Positions 53,781-64,000 of a stretch of DNA of 64,000 nt are shown in pieces. Made by a program: the position numbers and the translations under genes. The stretch's first letter is position 1, and every line of letters begins with the position of its first letter. The stretch covers positions 5,332,001-5,396,000 of the forward strand of contig NC_015635.1 of NCBI RefSeq assembly GCF_000270245.1, written 5' to 3'. The notes under the pieces are model-generated. The model saw nothing but the letters and a program-made list of their open reading frames with translations. It did no database searches and had not been told where the DNA came from. The DNA is from Microlunatus phosphovorus NM-1. GTDB taxonomy: Bacteria > Actinomycetota > Actinomycetes > Propionibacteriales > Propionibacteriaceae.

Positions 53781-55592
53781 ATGAGCGACGAGACGATGAG
53801 GGTCCGCGACGAGTCCGGTCGTTCGAGTGCGCCCGCATTGCACTCCCGGAGAGTTGCTCGCCGCGCCCGCAAGGCAGTCTCGGTGACCGCCGCCTTCGCC
53901 TTGGCCGTACCGCTGTTCGGACTCGCCGAAGCCATCACCCCGCGTTCGGCCGCGGCCGCGCCGAACGCCGAAACCTGTCTCGCCAACGACTCCGCGCTGC
54001 CGGCCACCAAGAGCGACCGCGAGCGCGTTGCCGCCAAGGCCGCCGCGAAGTACTTCCCGGCCGATCAAATCGCGATGGCCACCGCGATCGCCGGGGCGGA
54101 GTCGTCCTGGAACCCGACCGCAGTCAACAAGGCGGCCCGGGGCAACTACGGTCTGTGGCAGATCAATTCGGTCCACAAGAGCCTGCTCAAGGCCAGGGAG
54201 TGGAGCAATCCGAGCGACAACGCCTGGATGGCCTATCAGGTCTGGGATGCCGCCGACGGCACGACAGGCAACAGGCAGGGTTCCTGGAAGCCGTGGTCGG
54301 TCTACAACTCCGGCAGCTACAAGGCCTACCTGCGTGCCTCGTCGAGCTCCCAGGATCCGTCCAGCCAAGCGACCGTCTGCGTCGAGGCGACCGGCAGCGC
54401 CCCGGTGACCGTTGCCACCTGGAACGTGCTGAACACCAACGCCAAGGGCCAGATCGGCAAGGGAATCCGCGAACTCACCGGCAAGGCGGACGTTTTCGGC
54501 TTGCAGGAGATGGGCAGCCGTTCCGACCGCGCGGTGGCCGCCCAGGCCGCGGAGGGTTACACGATGACCACCGATCGGACCGCGGTCCCGATCTTCTATC
54601 GCAGCGACAAGTACACCGCGGTCGATCAGGGCAAGGTCCGCGCCTTCCCCAGCGGAGAGACCGTCGAGCGGCGCAGCGGCAAGGGCACCGAGAAGACCAC
54701 CGGCAAGTCGATCACCTGGATCCAGCTGCGCGACAATGCGACCTCCGAGACCTTCTACGTGGTCAACACCCACATGCTGGTCGGAGCATTCAACAGCACC
54801 AAGGCCAAGCACAACAGCCGTCGGGTGGCGCTCTACAAGCAGCAGCTCAACGCGCTCGGCAACCTGGTCGACAGTCTCCAGGCCAACGGCGCCGCCGTGT
54901 ACGTGACCGGCGACTTCAACGTGAACTACAACCGCGATGCCGCAGCGGTCGACGTCTTGTCCGACCATGGGCTGACGCCGAACTGGCAGCATCTCGATGG
55001 TGCGGCCACCATCGGCAAGAAGACCCGGCTGGACTATGTCTGGTCGAACCGGGCGCCTTCGGAGCAGACTGTCGGCAGCAAGTACGGCTCCGATCACTCC
55101 ACGGTCTTCGTGACCTACCCGCCGTCGACCGGCGTCTCCGGCACCATGACTCCGGTCAACGGCAGCCCGAAGCAAGAGATCTACAGCATGCGCACGATCA
55201 CCGACCCGAGCTCGGGCCAGACCTATCTGGTGCCGATCCCGACCGGTGTCGCCGGCAAGGTGCTGAACAAGGCCCTTGACCAGGTGGGCGACCGTTGGGA
55301 GTACGGCGGCGCCGGGCCCAACGTCTGGGACTGCTCCGGGCTGACGGCCGGCGCCTGGGCCGCGGCCGGCATCACGCTGCCGCATCAGTCCGAGGCGCAG
55401 CAGCGCGAAGTCAAGAACGTCAAGCTGGCCGATGCACAGCCGGGTGACGTGCTCTGGCGGGAGGGCTACACCGCGATCTATCTCGGCACCGTGGGTGGCA
55501 AGCCGCTCGTGGTCGGGGCAGCCAAGTCGAAGGGCTCCGCGGTGGTCATCCACGCCATGGAAGATGTCGCGGCCGCCCTGCAGCCAGCCTGA
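53781..55592 (+). CDS. Secreted three-domain protein: SLT lysozyme-like, EEP nuclease/phosphatase, NlpC/P60
   Basis: 603 residues, signal peptide at ~25-60. Domain 1 (~75-165) is a transglycosylase SLT-like fold: AIAGAESSWNPTAVNKAARG with the catalytic Glu, then GLWQIN. Domain 2 (~210-450) is an endonuclease/exonuclease/phosphatase: VATWNVLN, FGLQEMG, VNTHM, TGDFNVNY, LDYVWSN and GSDHSTV carry its metal and catalytic residues. Domain 3 (~495-603) is NlpC/P60 with Cys in VWDCSGLT (~516) and a His in ITLPHQSEAQQ; the usual downstream catalytic His region (GYTAIYLG) is weak. Two wall-cutting activities flank a nuclease-like domain in one exported protein. GGAAGG precedes the ATG. Confidence 0.85.
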   Translation: MSDETMRVRDESGRSSAPALHSRRVARRARKAVSVTAAFALAVPLFGLAEAITPRSAAAAPNAETCLANDSALPATKSDRERVAAKAAAKYFPADQIAMATAIAGAESSWNPTAVNKAARGNYGLWQINSVHKSLLKAREWSNPSDNAWMAYQVWDAADGTTGNRQGSWKPWSVYNSGSYKAYLRASSSSQDPSSQATVCVEATGSAPVTVATWNVLNTNAKGQIGKGIRELTGKADVFGLQEMGSRSDRAVAAQAAEGYTMTTDRTAVPIFYRSDKYTAVDQGKVRAFPSGETVERRSGKGTEKTTGKSITWIQLRDNATSETFYVVNTHMLVGAFNSTKAKHNSRRVALYKQQLNALGNLVDSLQANGAAVYVTGDFNVNYNRDAAAVDVLSDHGLTPNWQHLDGAATIGKKTRLDYVWSNRAPSEQTVGSKYGSDHSTVFVTYPPSTGVSGTMTPVNGSPKQEIYSMRTITDPSSGQTYLVPIPTGVAGKVLNKALDQVGDRWEYGGAGPNVWDCSGLTAGAWAAAGITLPHQSEAQQREVKNVKLADAQPGDVLWREGYTAIYLGTVGGKPLVVGAAKSKGSAVVIHAMEDVAAALQPA

Positions 55593-55607
55593 GCGTCGGT
55601 CTCGGTC

Positions 55608-56264
55608 TTACTGACCGAGGCGGCGCAGCTCCCGGGCGGAAGCTGGACGGATCTTGAGGCTGCCGAGGCCCACGCTGCCGTAGAGCACGAGCAGCGGGGC
55701 ACCCGGAGCAGGAATCCGTGACACCTTGATCGCCTTGCTGCCCATGCCTTTGCCCAGCCGGTCATCATTGGCCGCCCAGCCGTCCGGGACGATGATCAGC
55801 ACACTGCCCGCGCCGGCGACTACCTCGATCTCGATCACCGGTGCCGCCACCGTGGCCCGCAGGCAATTGAGCTTGACCGTGCCAGCGCCGGAGCTGATGC
55901 GAAGGTAGGGCGGCACCGTCCAGACGCCCTCGCGCTTCTCCGTGCCCATCCCGCCGTCCAGCCGCAGCGGATCCTCCCGTGAGTATCCGGCCGGCGGCGG
56001 TCCTGGCGGCACGGACGGCGGCACGGGAACCGGCGGCGCCGAGGCACTTCTGCTCGACCGCCACGGCAGTTCGGCCGAGAGATCCGCGACCAGGGGTTCG
56101 AGATCCCCGTAGGTCTTCGCCTGCAGGGCCTTGCCCAGTCGTTCGTCGAGCTCATCCATGCCGAGCCGTCCGTCCACTGCAGCTTCTTGCAGGATCGCGG
56201 CAACAGCGTCGCGCTCGGCATGTCCCACCCGCAGCCCGCTCAGCGGCAGCTCTTGGTGCACCAT
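55608..56264 (-). CDS. DUF1707 protein with C-terminal LiaF-like beta domain
   Basis: 218 residues. DUF1707 occupies residues ~10-62 (LRVGHAERDAVAAILQEAAVDGRLGMDELDERL), a Pro-rich linker follows (~72-92), then a beta-rich domain like the cell-wall-stress LiaF/DUF2154 C-terminus (LRISSGAGTVKLNC, VAGAGSVLIIVPDGW, YGSVGLGSLKI). No membrane helix is evident. Function unknown; membrane- or envelope-stress sensing is a guess from the C-terminal fold. Convergent with the three-domain secreted protein. Confidence 0.78.
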   Translation of the reverse strand: MVHQELPLSGLRVGHAERDAVAAILQEAAVDGRLGMDELDERLGKALQAKTYGDLEPLVADLSAELPWRSSRSASAPPVPVPPSVPPGPPPAGYSREDPLRLDGGMGTEKREGVWTVPPYLRISSGAGTVKLNCLRATVAAPVIEIEVVAGAGSVLIIVPDGWAANDDRLGKGMGSKAIKVSRIPAPGAPLLVLYGSVGLGSLKIRPASARELRRLGQ

Positions 56265-56316
56265 GTCCTGACTTTAGTAGGCGTGCGTGCCATCCGAAGA
56301 GCCATACCGCGCCCCG

Positions 56317-57486
56317 CTATCGCGGCGGATGCCAGTCGGTCGCACGCGCGACGCTGCGAGCGGCGATCCTCGGTGGGGTGAGCCGCACCATCAGGTCCCG
56401 GAGGAACAGCGCGACCGGATGACGTACCTGAGTGATCTTCGCTATCTGATCCGAGGCAGCCGCCAATCGCTGATCGCGAGGCCGCCGGGCCTGGTCGTAC
56501 GCCAGCAGTGCGGCGTTGAGGTCAACACCACCAGGCTCGTCGCCTGTCAAAGACAACACCGCGGCAAGCACCACCGCATCCTCCAGCGCCAGGCAGCCAC
56601 CTTGCCCCAGGGTCGGCAGCATCGCATGTGCGGCATCGCCGAGCAGCGCGATCCGATCGCGGACGAACGACGGGTACGGGCGCGGCAGCCGATAGAGGTC
56701 GTGGCGGAGCACCCGCTCGGGCGACGTCGCTTCGACGACCTGGCGGATCGGCGCATGCCACCCACCGATCCGGCGAAGCACCTCGGCGCGCTCGTCCGGC
56801 GCCGTCGTCCCCTCGGCGTCGTCACCGGTGGCGTACCAATAGACCCGCCCGTCCTGTAGCTGGATGACTCCCACCTCCGTTGCCGGCCCGAAGGTCTGGG
56901 ACTGCTCGGCGAGCGGAAACGGCTGGTCGGTGACGCCGCGCCAGGCTGTGACACCGGAATAGCGAGGAGCGAACTGGACCGGCCACAACTGGGCGCGAAC
57001 CACGCTGCGGATACCGTCGGCTGCGACCAGCAGGTCGGCCCGATCGGTGACCTGTCCCGCCGAGGTGGCCAGGTGAACCGTGACCGCGTCCAGTCCTTCA
57101 TCGACGCGCTCCAGGCGGTGACCGAAGCGGACGGCCTCAGGAGGCAGCGCCGCAAGCAAGGCTTCATGCAGATCCGCCCGGTGCACCATCACCATGGTCA
57201 CGTCCTCGTCGGACAGCACCGCATCGGCCAGCGACCGCGACAGCCAGCGTCCCGATGGCGTACGGACGCCGCCGCCGAGCCGGACCGCGCCGCGGCTGCG
57301 GATGGTCTCCCCGACGCCGAGCCATTCCAGCGCGCGGAGCGCGTTCGACCACAGCGAAATGCCCGCACCCACCGGTTCGGCCGAGGACGCCTGCTCGTAG
57401 ACGGTCACGTCCCAACCCATCCGGCGCAGACCGACGGCGGCAGCCAGCCCGCCGATCCCCGCACCCACCACGATCGCACGACTCAT
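56317..57486 (-). CDS. FAD-dependent monooxygenase
   Basis: 389 residues of the salicylate/p-hydroxybenzoate hydroxylase group. FAD-binding AIVVGAGIGGLAAAVGL at the N-terminus, DLLVAADGIRSVVR in the middle (DG motif), and RIALLGDAAHAMLPTLGQGGCLALEDAVVLA (GD motif), given here in parts as RIALLGDAAHAM and GQGGCLALEDA. These enzymes hydroxylate aromatic or related substrates with NAD(P)H and O2; the substrate is unknown. ATG 57486 fits the Rossmann start. It is divergent from the P5C dehydrogenase gene across the 70-bp element. Confidence 0.85.
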   Translation of the reverse strand: MSRAIVVGAGIGGLAAAVGLRRMGWDVTVYEQASSAEPVGAGISLWSNALRALEWLGVGETIRSRGAVRLGGGVRTPSGRWLSRSLADAVLSDEDVTMVMVHRADLHEALLAALPPEAVRFGHRLERVDEGLDAVTVHLATSAGQVTDRADLLVAADGIRSVVRAQLWPVQFAPRYSGVTAWRGVTDQPFPLAEQSQTFGPATEVGVIQLQDGRVYWYATGDDAEGTTAPDERAEVLRRIGGWHAPIRQVVEATSPERVLRHDLYRLPRPYPSFVRDRIALLGDAAHAMLPTLGQGGCLALEDAVVLAAVLSLTGDEPGGVDLNAALLAYDQARRPRDQRLAAASDQIAKITQVRHPVALFLRDLMVRLTPPRIAARSVARATDWHPPR

Positions 57487-57491
57487 TGGCT

Positions 57492-57561
57492 GATCATACA
57501 AATGGACAGCGCGAACGCTGTTCTGTCTGACAAGGACGCGGCGTCCGCCATGCGATTGAAT
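57492..57561. promoter_or_regulatory. Conserved proline-gene control element, copy 1
   Basis: It aligns over ~70 bp with 61566-61636: shared GATCATAC, GCTGT...GACAAGGACGCGG, CGCCATG and TTGAAT. The centre is TGTTCTGTCTGACA, an imperfect version of the palindrome in copy 2. It precedes the P5C dehydrogenase gene by about 50 bases. Confidence 0.78.
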
Positions 57562-57613
57562 GTGGACCAGTGGATGTGATCCACCCACCTTCTCGATCTC
57601 AAAGGACAGCCCC

Positions 57614-59239
<1,626 letters not shown>

Positions 59240-59822
59240 GCCCTCGCCGTTCCTGATCGCCGATCCCCGATTTCCACTTCGCACCAGCTAGTGCGACTGC
59301 GCATCAGGTCTACCTGGTGCGCAGTCGCAGGAAATGGTGCGAAGTCGATGCGGGATCTTGGCGGTCGGCGGTAGAGGCGGGTGCAGGCACGTCCCCTTCG
59401 GCCTACCCTTCGGCGCCGGTCCTCGCGAGAAGGAGTTATGGCACCTGTTTCGGCCGTGAACAGGTGCCTTGCCTCCTTCTCGATCAGCGATCCCACCCGA
59501 CAGAGCCAGAAGTCACCGCTCCAGCGCTGATCTGCGGCCCCGCGGCGCGAGACGTACGCCGTACGCGCCCGGTCAACGATCGTTTGTGGCCCGGCGGCGC
59601 GAAACGTACGCCGTGCACGCGCAACTGGTGATCGTCGGTGGCCCGGCGGCGCCAGCCGGACCGGCGACCGCAGCCACCCCAATCCCCACTGCGCACCAAC
59701 TGATGCAACTTCGCACCCCGCGTACCTGGTGCGCAGTCGCAGGAAATGGTGCGAAGTGGGAATTGGGTTGCCGGCGGCCCGTCGCGAGGGGCTTAAGCGC
59801 GGGAGCGAACAGCGAGTGACGA
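59240..59822. repeat. Gene-free stretch with copy 2 of the dispersed repeat, inverted
   Basis: No gene lies between P5C dehydrogenase and the convergent pucR-type gene. Bases 59425-59770 are the inverted counterpart of 20515-20920. Palindromic ACTTCGCACC/GGTGCGAAGT units occur at 59275-59345 (arms pairing over ~30 bp) and 59700-59765. A hairpin with stems CGAGAAGGAG/CTCCTTCTCG and GGCACCTGTT/AACAGGTGCC lies at 59426-59482 and could terminate both flanking genes. Confidence 0.8.
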
Positions 59823-61472
59823 CTACCCAGCCTCGCGGCGCCGGCATTGCAGCTGGATCTGCAGCAGCAGCCGGTCCTCCGGGTCGTCGAGACGCATGCC
59901 CAACACGTGCTCGGCGCGCCGGATCCGATAGCGCAGGGTATTCGGATGAACATGTAGCGCGGCAGCGGCGGCCCGGACGTCGCCGAACCGGTCCAAGTAG
60001 TGTTCGACACTCGCCACCAGGGCACCGCCACGCGCCTCATCGTCGTCGAGCAAGGTTTGCAGTCGGGGATCTCGCAACTGCTCCTGCGCCGCCACCAGTT
60101 CGACGATCTCACCCAGCAGTACGGAGGTCCGCGAGTCGGCGAGCGTGCTCACCTGGTCGGCCCCGGCCCGATCCAGCACCCGATCGGCCTCCGCGCGCGC
60201 CGATCCGAGGTCGGCCAACGACGCCACTGGCGCCGCCACGGCGGCCCGCAGAGTGAGGCCGGCCCGCCGGCCCAGCCGGTCCAGCATGCTGGACACCCAG
60301 GCCGACAAGCCGGCCGCTCTCGCCCGCGGGATGACCACATAGATCCGCTGCTCGGTCGTGGTCACCAGCGACTCACGGGCGTAGGCGCTGGCATGCAGCC
60401 GGACCCCAGCAGCGACGTCGTGAATGACACTCGTCCACGTACCGTCCGGCCTAGTCGTGGCGGTGATCCCGACGACGGTGGCCGGGCCGCTCGACGGCAG
60501 CGACAGCGCGGCCGCGAGGGAGGGAACATCGACGCCGCCGCCGCGCAGGCCGAGCAGTCGCTGGATCTGCAGGGCCTCCTGCGTCGGCGCACTGCGAGAT
60601 CGCTCGATCAACCTTGCCGCGAGCACGGCCGCGCCCTCCAGCACCGCCGCCGCGTCCGGATCCAGTTCTCGACTGCCCTCCTGCAGCCAGACCGTACCCA
60701 AGGACGGCTCGACCGGCGTTCCGGTTGCGTCGGAGAAGGCGCGAATGTCCACGGCCAGCCGGCGACGCCAGCCAAGTTCCTTGTCGGCAGGCACCTCGAC
60801 CGCTCCGCGCTCGCGCCTGAGCCGGTCGTAGACCCCCCACTCCCGCAGTCGCCGCAGGTAGTCCGCGGGTCCTTCCCGACCGAGGATCGACAGCATCCGA
60901 AGCTCGTCGGCCAGGCCATCGCTCGCCGAGTACGCCAGCATCTGCGCGCGCTCGTCCTCGATCGTGACCAGACCGCCGGTCATGGTCGCCACGGTCTGGG
61001 CCAGCCCGTACAGGTCATGCTCACCCGCCACCGGTTCATCTGCATACCCACCGAATGGGGCGTGGCTCGCACCGGCCAGCACGCTGCGTACGGTCGACAG
61101 CACCAGGTCGATCCGCGCCTGCGGATGCACCGCGACCAAGGCCACGCCTGCTCGCGTCGCGGCCCGTTCCACCTCAGCCGAGAGGACCTTGGTGGCCACC
61201 GCCCGTGGCCGTTGCTCCCGGCCTCGGGAGGCCAGGCTGATCAACCAGGTGAGGATCTCCGACGCCCGCACGCCGACCAGAACGCAGAGGTCCCCGGACT
61301 GCGGCGGTCCGGCATGGGCCTCTTCGGCCAGATCCGAGGACTCCAACAAGGTCACGGAGCGAATCAACGCCCCGCTCGCCGCGGGGGCACTGACGGCGCT
61401 CGCAACGGTGGATCCGAGAGTCTGCAACAGCGTCTCCAACGAGACCCCGGACACCGTGGTCGGCGCCGTCAT
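59823..61472 (-). CDS. PucR-family transcriptional regulator
   Basis: 549 residues. The C-terminal PucR helix-turn-helix is clear (DVRAAAAALHVHPNTLRYRIRRAEHVLGM). A middle GGDEF-like/PucR linker domain and an N-terminal sensory region (with TMTGGLVTIEDERAQMLAYS, a GAF-like strand pattern) precede it. The arrangement matches activators of purine, amino-acid and proline catabolism in Gram-positive bacteria. Its place between the two proline genes, both preceded by the same element, makes it their likely regulator; the effector could be proline or P5C. ATG start, divergent from proline dehydrogenase. Confidence 0.88.
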   Translation of the reverse strand: MTAPTTVSGVSLETLLQTLGSTVASAVSAPAASGALIRSVTLLESSDLAEEAHAGPPQSGDLCVLVGVRASEILTWLISLASRGREQRPRAVATKVLSAEVERAATRAGVALVAVHPQARIDLVLSTVRSVLAGASHAPFGGYADEPVAGEHDLYGLAQTVATMTGGLVTIEDERAQMLAYSASDGLADELRMLSILGREGPADYLRRLREWGVYDRLRRERGAVEVPADKELGWRRRLAVDIRAFSDATGTPVEPSLGTVWLQEGSRELDPDAAAVLEGAAVLAARLIERSRSAPTQEALQIQRLLGLRGGGVDVPSLAAALSLPSSGPATVVGITATTRPDGTWTSVIHDVAAGVRLHASAYARESLVTTTEQRIYVVIPRARAAGLSAWVSSMLDRLGRRAGLTLRAAVAAPVASLADLGSARAEADRVLDRAGADQVSTLADSRTSVLLGEIVELVAAQEQLRDPRLQTLLDDDEARGGALVASVEHYLDRFGDVRAAAAALHVHPNTLRYRIRRAEHVLGMRLDDPEDRLLLQIQLQCRRREAG

Positions 61473-61565
61473 CCAGCCAGCCCTGTCATCCCCACCGACT
61501 CCGTCATCTGGATGCCTCGTCTCGATGGATCAGCCGCCCCGCGGGGCACGCCCGAGTGATCGTTC

Positions 61566-61636
61566 GATCATACGACAAGCGGCCGCAAATGCTGTCCGAT
61601 CGGACAAGGACGCGGTGGTACGCCATGGCGTTGAAT
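61566..61636. promoter_or_regulatory. Conserved proline-gene control element, copy 2
   Basis: The ~70-bp element aligned with 57492-57561. It contains the perfect palindrome TGTCCGATCGGACA, probably the operator, followed by AAGGACGCGG and TTGAAT. It lies in the pucR/proline dehydrogenase divergent region. Confidence 0.8.
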
Positions 61637-61682
61637 TCTCACCATCCGCCAGTCCATTGCTGATCCGAGGGAGACCTGCCAG

Positions 61683-62642
61683 ATGCCAACTCTCACCAAT
61701 CCACTCCGACCGGCACTGCTGGCCGCCGCGCGGTCGGAGCGGATAGAGCGGACTATCACCCACTCCAAGCTCACCCGGCGGCTGGTGACGAAGTTCGTGC
61801 CCGGCGCCTCTGAAGACGCCGCGATCGAGGCTGTCAAGGCATTGGTCAACTCCGGACGCTTCATCTCGGTCGACTTCCTCGGCGAGGACATCAGTGATGC
61901 CAGCGAGGCCGACCAGACCGTGGCGGCGTACCTCTCGCTGCTCGACGCCTACGCGGCCCTCGGCATCGAACCCGTCGCCGGCGCCCAGCCGCTGGAGGTG
62001 TCGATCAAGTTGTCCGCGCTCGGCCAGTCGCTGCCCGGCGGCGAGGAGTTGGCCCTGACGAATGCCCGGATCATCTGCGCGGCGGCGGACCGGGCCGGCA
62101 GCTGGGTCAACGTCGACGCCGAAGATCACACCACAACCGATTCGACGCTGCGGATCGTGCGCGAGCTGCGTCAGGAGTTTCCGTCCGTCGCGACCGTGCT
62201 GCAGGCGTACCTGCACCGGACCGAGGACGACTGCCGAGACCTGGCTGGTCCTGGTTCGAGGATCCGGCTCTGCAAGGGCGCCTACAAGGAGCCTGCCGAG
62301 GTCGCCTACCAGAGCAAGGAGGACGTGACGGCCTCCTACCTGCGCTGCCTGAGGATCTTGATGGAGGGTCAGGGATACCCGATGGTCGCCTCGCACGACC
62401 CGCAGATCATCTCCTCGGCCCAGGCGTACGCGATCGCCGCCGGACGCGACGCCAGCAAATTCGAGATCCAGATGCTCTACGGCATCCGCGATGCGGAGCA
62501 GAGCCAACTGATCAACGATGGTCTCCATGTGCGTACGTACCTGCCGTTCGGTAACGACTGGTACGGCTATTTCATGCGTCGGTTGGCCGAGCGCCCCGCC
62601 AACCTGGTCTTCTTCCTGCGCGCCCTCGTCGGCCGCAAGTAG
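61683..62642 (+). CDS. Proline dehydrogenase
   Basis: 319 residues, the short monofunctional form. FAD/substrate-site motifs along the barrel: VSIKLSALGQSLPGG, WVNVDAEDHTTTDST, VLQAYLHRTEDDC, RIRLCKGAYKEP and the late FEIQMLYGIRDAEQ and YLPFGNDWYGYFMRRLAERPAN, quoted here in parts. It oxidises L-proline to P5C, passing electrons to the quinone pool at the membrane. It is the first step of the pathway completed by the P5C dehydrogenase 2.4 kb upstream. Confidence 0.95.
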   Translation: MPTLTNPLRPALLAAARSERIERTITHSKLTRRLVTKFVPGASEDAAIEAVKALVNSGRFISVDFLGEDISDASEADQTVAAYLSLLDAYAALGIEPVAGAQPLEVSIKLSALGQSLPGGEELALTNARIICAAADRAGSWVNVDAEDHTTTDSTLRIVRELRQEFPSVATVLQAYLHRTEDDCRDLAGPGSRIRLCKGAYKEPAEVAYQSKEDVTASYLRCLRILMEGQGYPMVASHDPQIISSAQAYAIAAGRDASKFEIQMLYGIRDAEQSQLINDGLHVRTYLPFGNDWYGYFMRRLAERPANLVFFLRALVGRK

Positions 62643-62775
62643 CGGACCCGCCTCCCGTCGCGAGCGACCGAGAGGTGGAGCGACGGCTCCGTCTGGAACG
62701 ACGAGCGAGCAAACACGTATCTGGAACCCCAGTGCGGTACACCTTTCCGATAAGGCCATGCGAAAGGTTCCGACG

Positions 62776-64000
62776 ATGAGCAGATCCACCCAATCCGCAT
62801 CCGATGTCGCGCCCCTGCCGGCGCGGGCCGACCTCGAGGGCGGGCTCTCGGTGTCGGAGTTCCTCAAGAACTCGGCCGGCACCCTGACGCTGGCCGATCG
62901 GCGTCTCATCGTGGATCAGGCCCTGGTCCTGCTGGAGCAGAACTACGTCCATCTGCCGCTCAAGATCGCGATGCACGCGGTCAATCCGGTCCAGCGGCTC
63001 CGGCTGCTGCGTACCCAGCTCACCCGCGTGACCCAGCAGACGATGGGCCCGGAGTGGCAGTTCCACCGCGAGATGGCCAGCATCTTCATGTCGGTACGCG
63101 ACCTGCACACCAACTACCTGCTGCCCAAGCCCTTCGCCGGACAGGTCGCCTATCTGCCGTTCGTGCTGGAGAAGGCGACCGAAGACGGCATCGACCACTA
63201 CCTGGTGACCAGCATCATCACCGGCTTCAGCGCGCCCGGTTTCGAGCTCGGTGTCGAAGTGACCCATTGGAACGGCGTACCAATCGGCACGGCGGTCGCC
63301 ATCAACGGGCTCCGCCTGGCCGGCAGCAACCAGGCCGCCAACCTGGCCCGCGGGCTGGACTCGTTGACCATCCGCCCGCTGATCACGCAACTGCCGCCGG
63401 AGGAGGAATGGGTGCAGGTCACCTATCTGACCGGGGACGGCAGCGTCGCAGAGACCCGGGTGGCCTGGGAGGTCGGACCGAACCTGCCGCCGACGACCGA
63501 TCTGGACACCCTCTCACCGGCTTCCCTGGCCTCGGCCGTCGATCTCGACGCCGACGCCCGTAACCAGGCCCGCAAGCAGCTTTATCACCACGACGTGGTG
63601 CGGCTGGAGCAGGAGCAGCAGGTGCATGCCGAGAGTGGGCAACCTGCCGAGCCTGCGGCCGTCGGCAGCGCCGATATCCCGACCACCATGCCTGCGGTCT
63701 TCCGAGCTCGGACAGTGCAGACCACGCATGGCACCTTCGGCCAGATCCGGATCTTCACCTTCTCGGTGACCGATCCGATCGCCTTCCGCGACGAGTTCGT
63801 CCGGTTGATCGGACTGTTGCCGCAGCACGGTCTGATCGTCGACGTGCGCGGCAACGGGGGTGGTCACCTGCACGCCAGCGAGTTCACGCTGCAGACGCTC
63901 ACCCCGCGGGCGATCACGCCGGAGCCGGTGCAGTTCATCGCCACCCCGCTCAATCTCGCGCTGTGCCGACGGCATGCCGCCGGCGCCGAGGGCATCGATC
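62776..64000 (+). CDS. S41-like peptidase, 3' truncated by the window
   Basis: An open frame runs from ATG 62776 (GAAAGG upstream; ATG 62758 also in frame) to the end of the window, at least 408 codons. An N-terminal helical region contains MSVRDLHTNYLLP, like the domain before the active site in C-terminal-processing proteases. A beta region follows, then GLIVDVRGNGGGHLHASEF, which matches the S41 strand (DxRxNxGG) leading to the catalytic site. The nucleophile Ser and Lys are beyond the window. There is no signal peptide, so it is probably cytoplasmic. It is 133 bases after proline dehydrogenase. Confidence 0.75.
   Translation, partial: MSRSTQSASDVAPLPARADLEGGLSVSEFLKNSAGTLTLADRRLIVDQALVLLEQNYVHLPLKIAMHAVNPVQRLRLLRTQLTRVTQQTMGPEWQFHREMASIFMSVRDLHTNYLLPKPFAGQVAYLPFVLEKATEDGIDHYLVTSIITGFSAPGFELGVEVTHWNGVPIGTAVAINGLRLAGSNQAANLARGLDSLTIRPLITQLPPEEEWVQVTYLTGDGSVAETRVAWEVGPNLPPTTDLDTLSPASLASAVDLDADARNQARKQLYHHDVVRLEQEQQVHAESGQPAEPAAVGSADIPTTMPAVFRARTVQTTHGTFGQIRIFTFSVTDPIAFRDEFVRLIGLLPQHGLIVDVRGNGGGHLHASEFTLQTLTPRAITPEPVQFIATPLNLALCRRHAAGAEGID

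Noticed and set aside
53766..55553. A 595-codon open frame opposite the three-domain secreted protein, and a 561-codon one opposite P5C dehydrogenase (57599-59284)
   Set aside because: Both mirror well-supported plus-strand genes and show no recognisable motif.

Overview
The window is high-GC DNA from an actinomycete. Pointers are the very strong G/C third-position bias, frequent GTG starts, Tat-type lipoprotein signals, DUF1707 proteins, a DtxR/IdeR-type iron box, a PucR-controlled proline pathway, a PPK2 and an LAxTG-anchored surface protein. A Propionibacteriales relative (Microlunatus-like) would fit, but that is only an impression. Most of the window is chromosomal housekeeping. It also holds one accessory/defence patch (about 26.6-31.5 kb) and one specialised-metabolite locus (about 31.5-49.0 kb).

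Layout. 0-6.2 kb: 3' part of a giant cell-wall-anchored surface protein with an apparent frameshift. 6.4-16.4 kb: PPK2, a membrane sulfatase/LtaS-like protein, a zinc-ribbon repeat protein, aspartokinase, two tandem siderophore-type binding lipoproteins (the second under an IdeR-like box), a DUF1707 protein and a Gfo/Idh/MocA oxidoreductase. 16.5-24.6 kb: the recR-ybaB-dnaX block read leftwards and the SRP RNA, separated by an MFS pump, a sugar dehydrogenase, a DUF72 protein and a dispersed repeat. 24.8-31.5 kb: a histidine phosphatase, an APH-like kinase, a MATE remnant, tRNA-Ser(GGA), a decayed DUF433 toxin-antitoxin pair, a TOTE-type primase-helicase and a Fic protein lacking the usual His. 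49.2-53.5 kb: cardiolipin synthase, an FHS sugar permease and a sugar-binding lipoprotein. 53.8-59.2 kb: a secreted SLT-EEP-NlpC/P60 fusion, a DUF1707/LiaF-like protein, a flavin monooxygenase and P5C dehydrogenase. 59.2-64 kb: a second copy of the dispersed repeat, a PucR regulator, proline dehydrogenase and a partial S41-like protease.

The most interesting system is a RiPP cluster that looks like a metal-acquisition system. A 35-residue cysteine-free peptide gene (35358-35465) is followed by a hairpin. Then come an RRE/E1-like protein, two azoline-type YcaO proteins ending in Pro-rich tails, a third YcaO of the TfuA-partner type, TfuA, a prolyl oligopeptidase and a MATE exporter, mostly with 4-base overlaps. 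On one side lies a divergent ABC exporter-fold heterodimer. On the other lies a convergent FecCD-type import operon (permease, ATPase, binding lipoprotein). The promoter regions of the ABC pair/peptide and of the import operon carry near-identical Fur/Zur-type boxes (TGAAAAnnATTATCG). I infer a Zur- or Fur-family-controlled RiPP metallophore (zincophore-like) with maker, exporter and re-importer in one locus.

Proline catabolism is a second coherent unit. P5C dehydrogenase and proline dehydrogenase are 2.4 kb apart, each preceded by the same ~70-bp element, with the PucR regulator between them. The two ~400-bp copies of the dispersed repeat lie inverted at 20.5-20.9 and 59.4-59.8 kb and bracket the RiPP locus.
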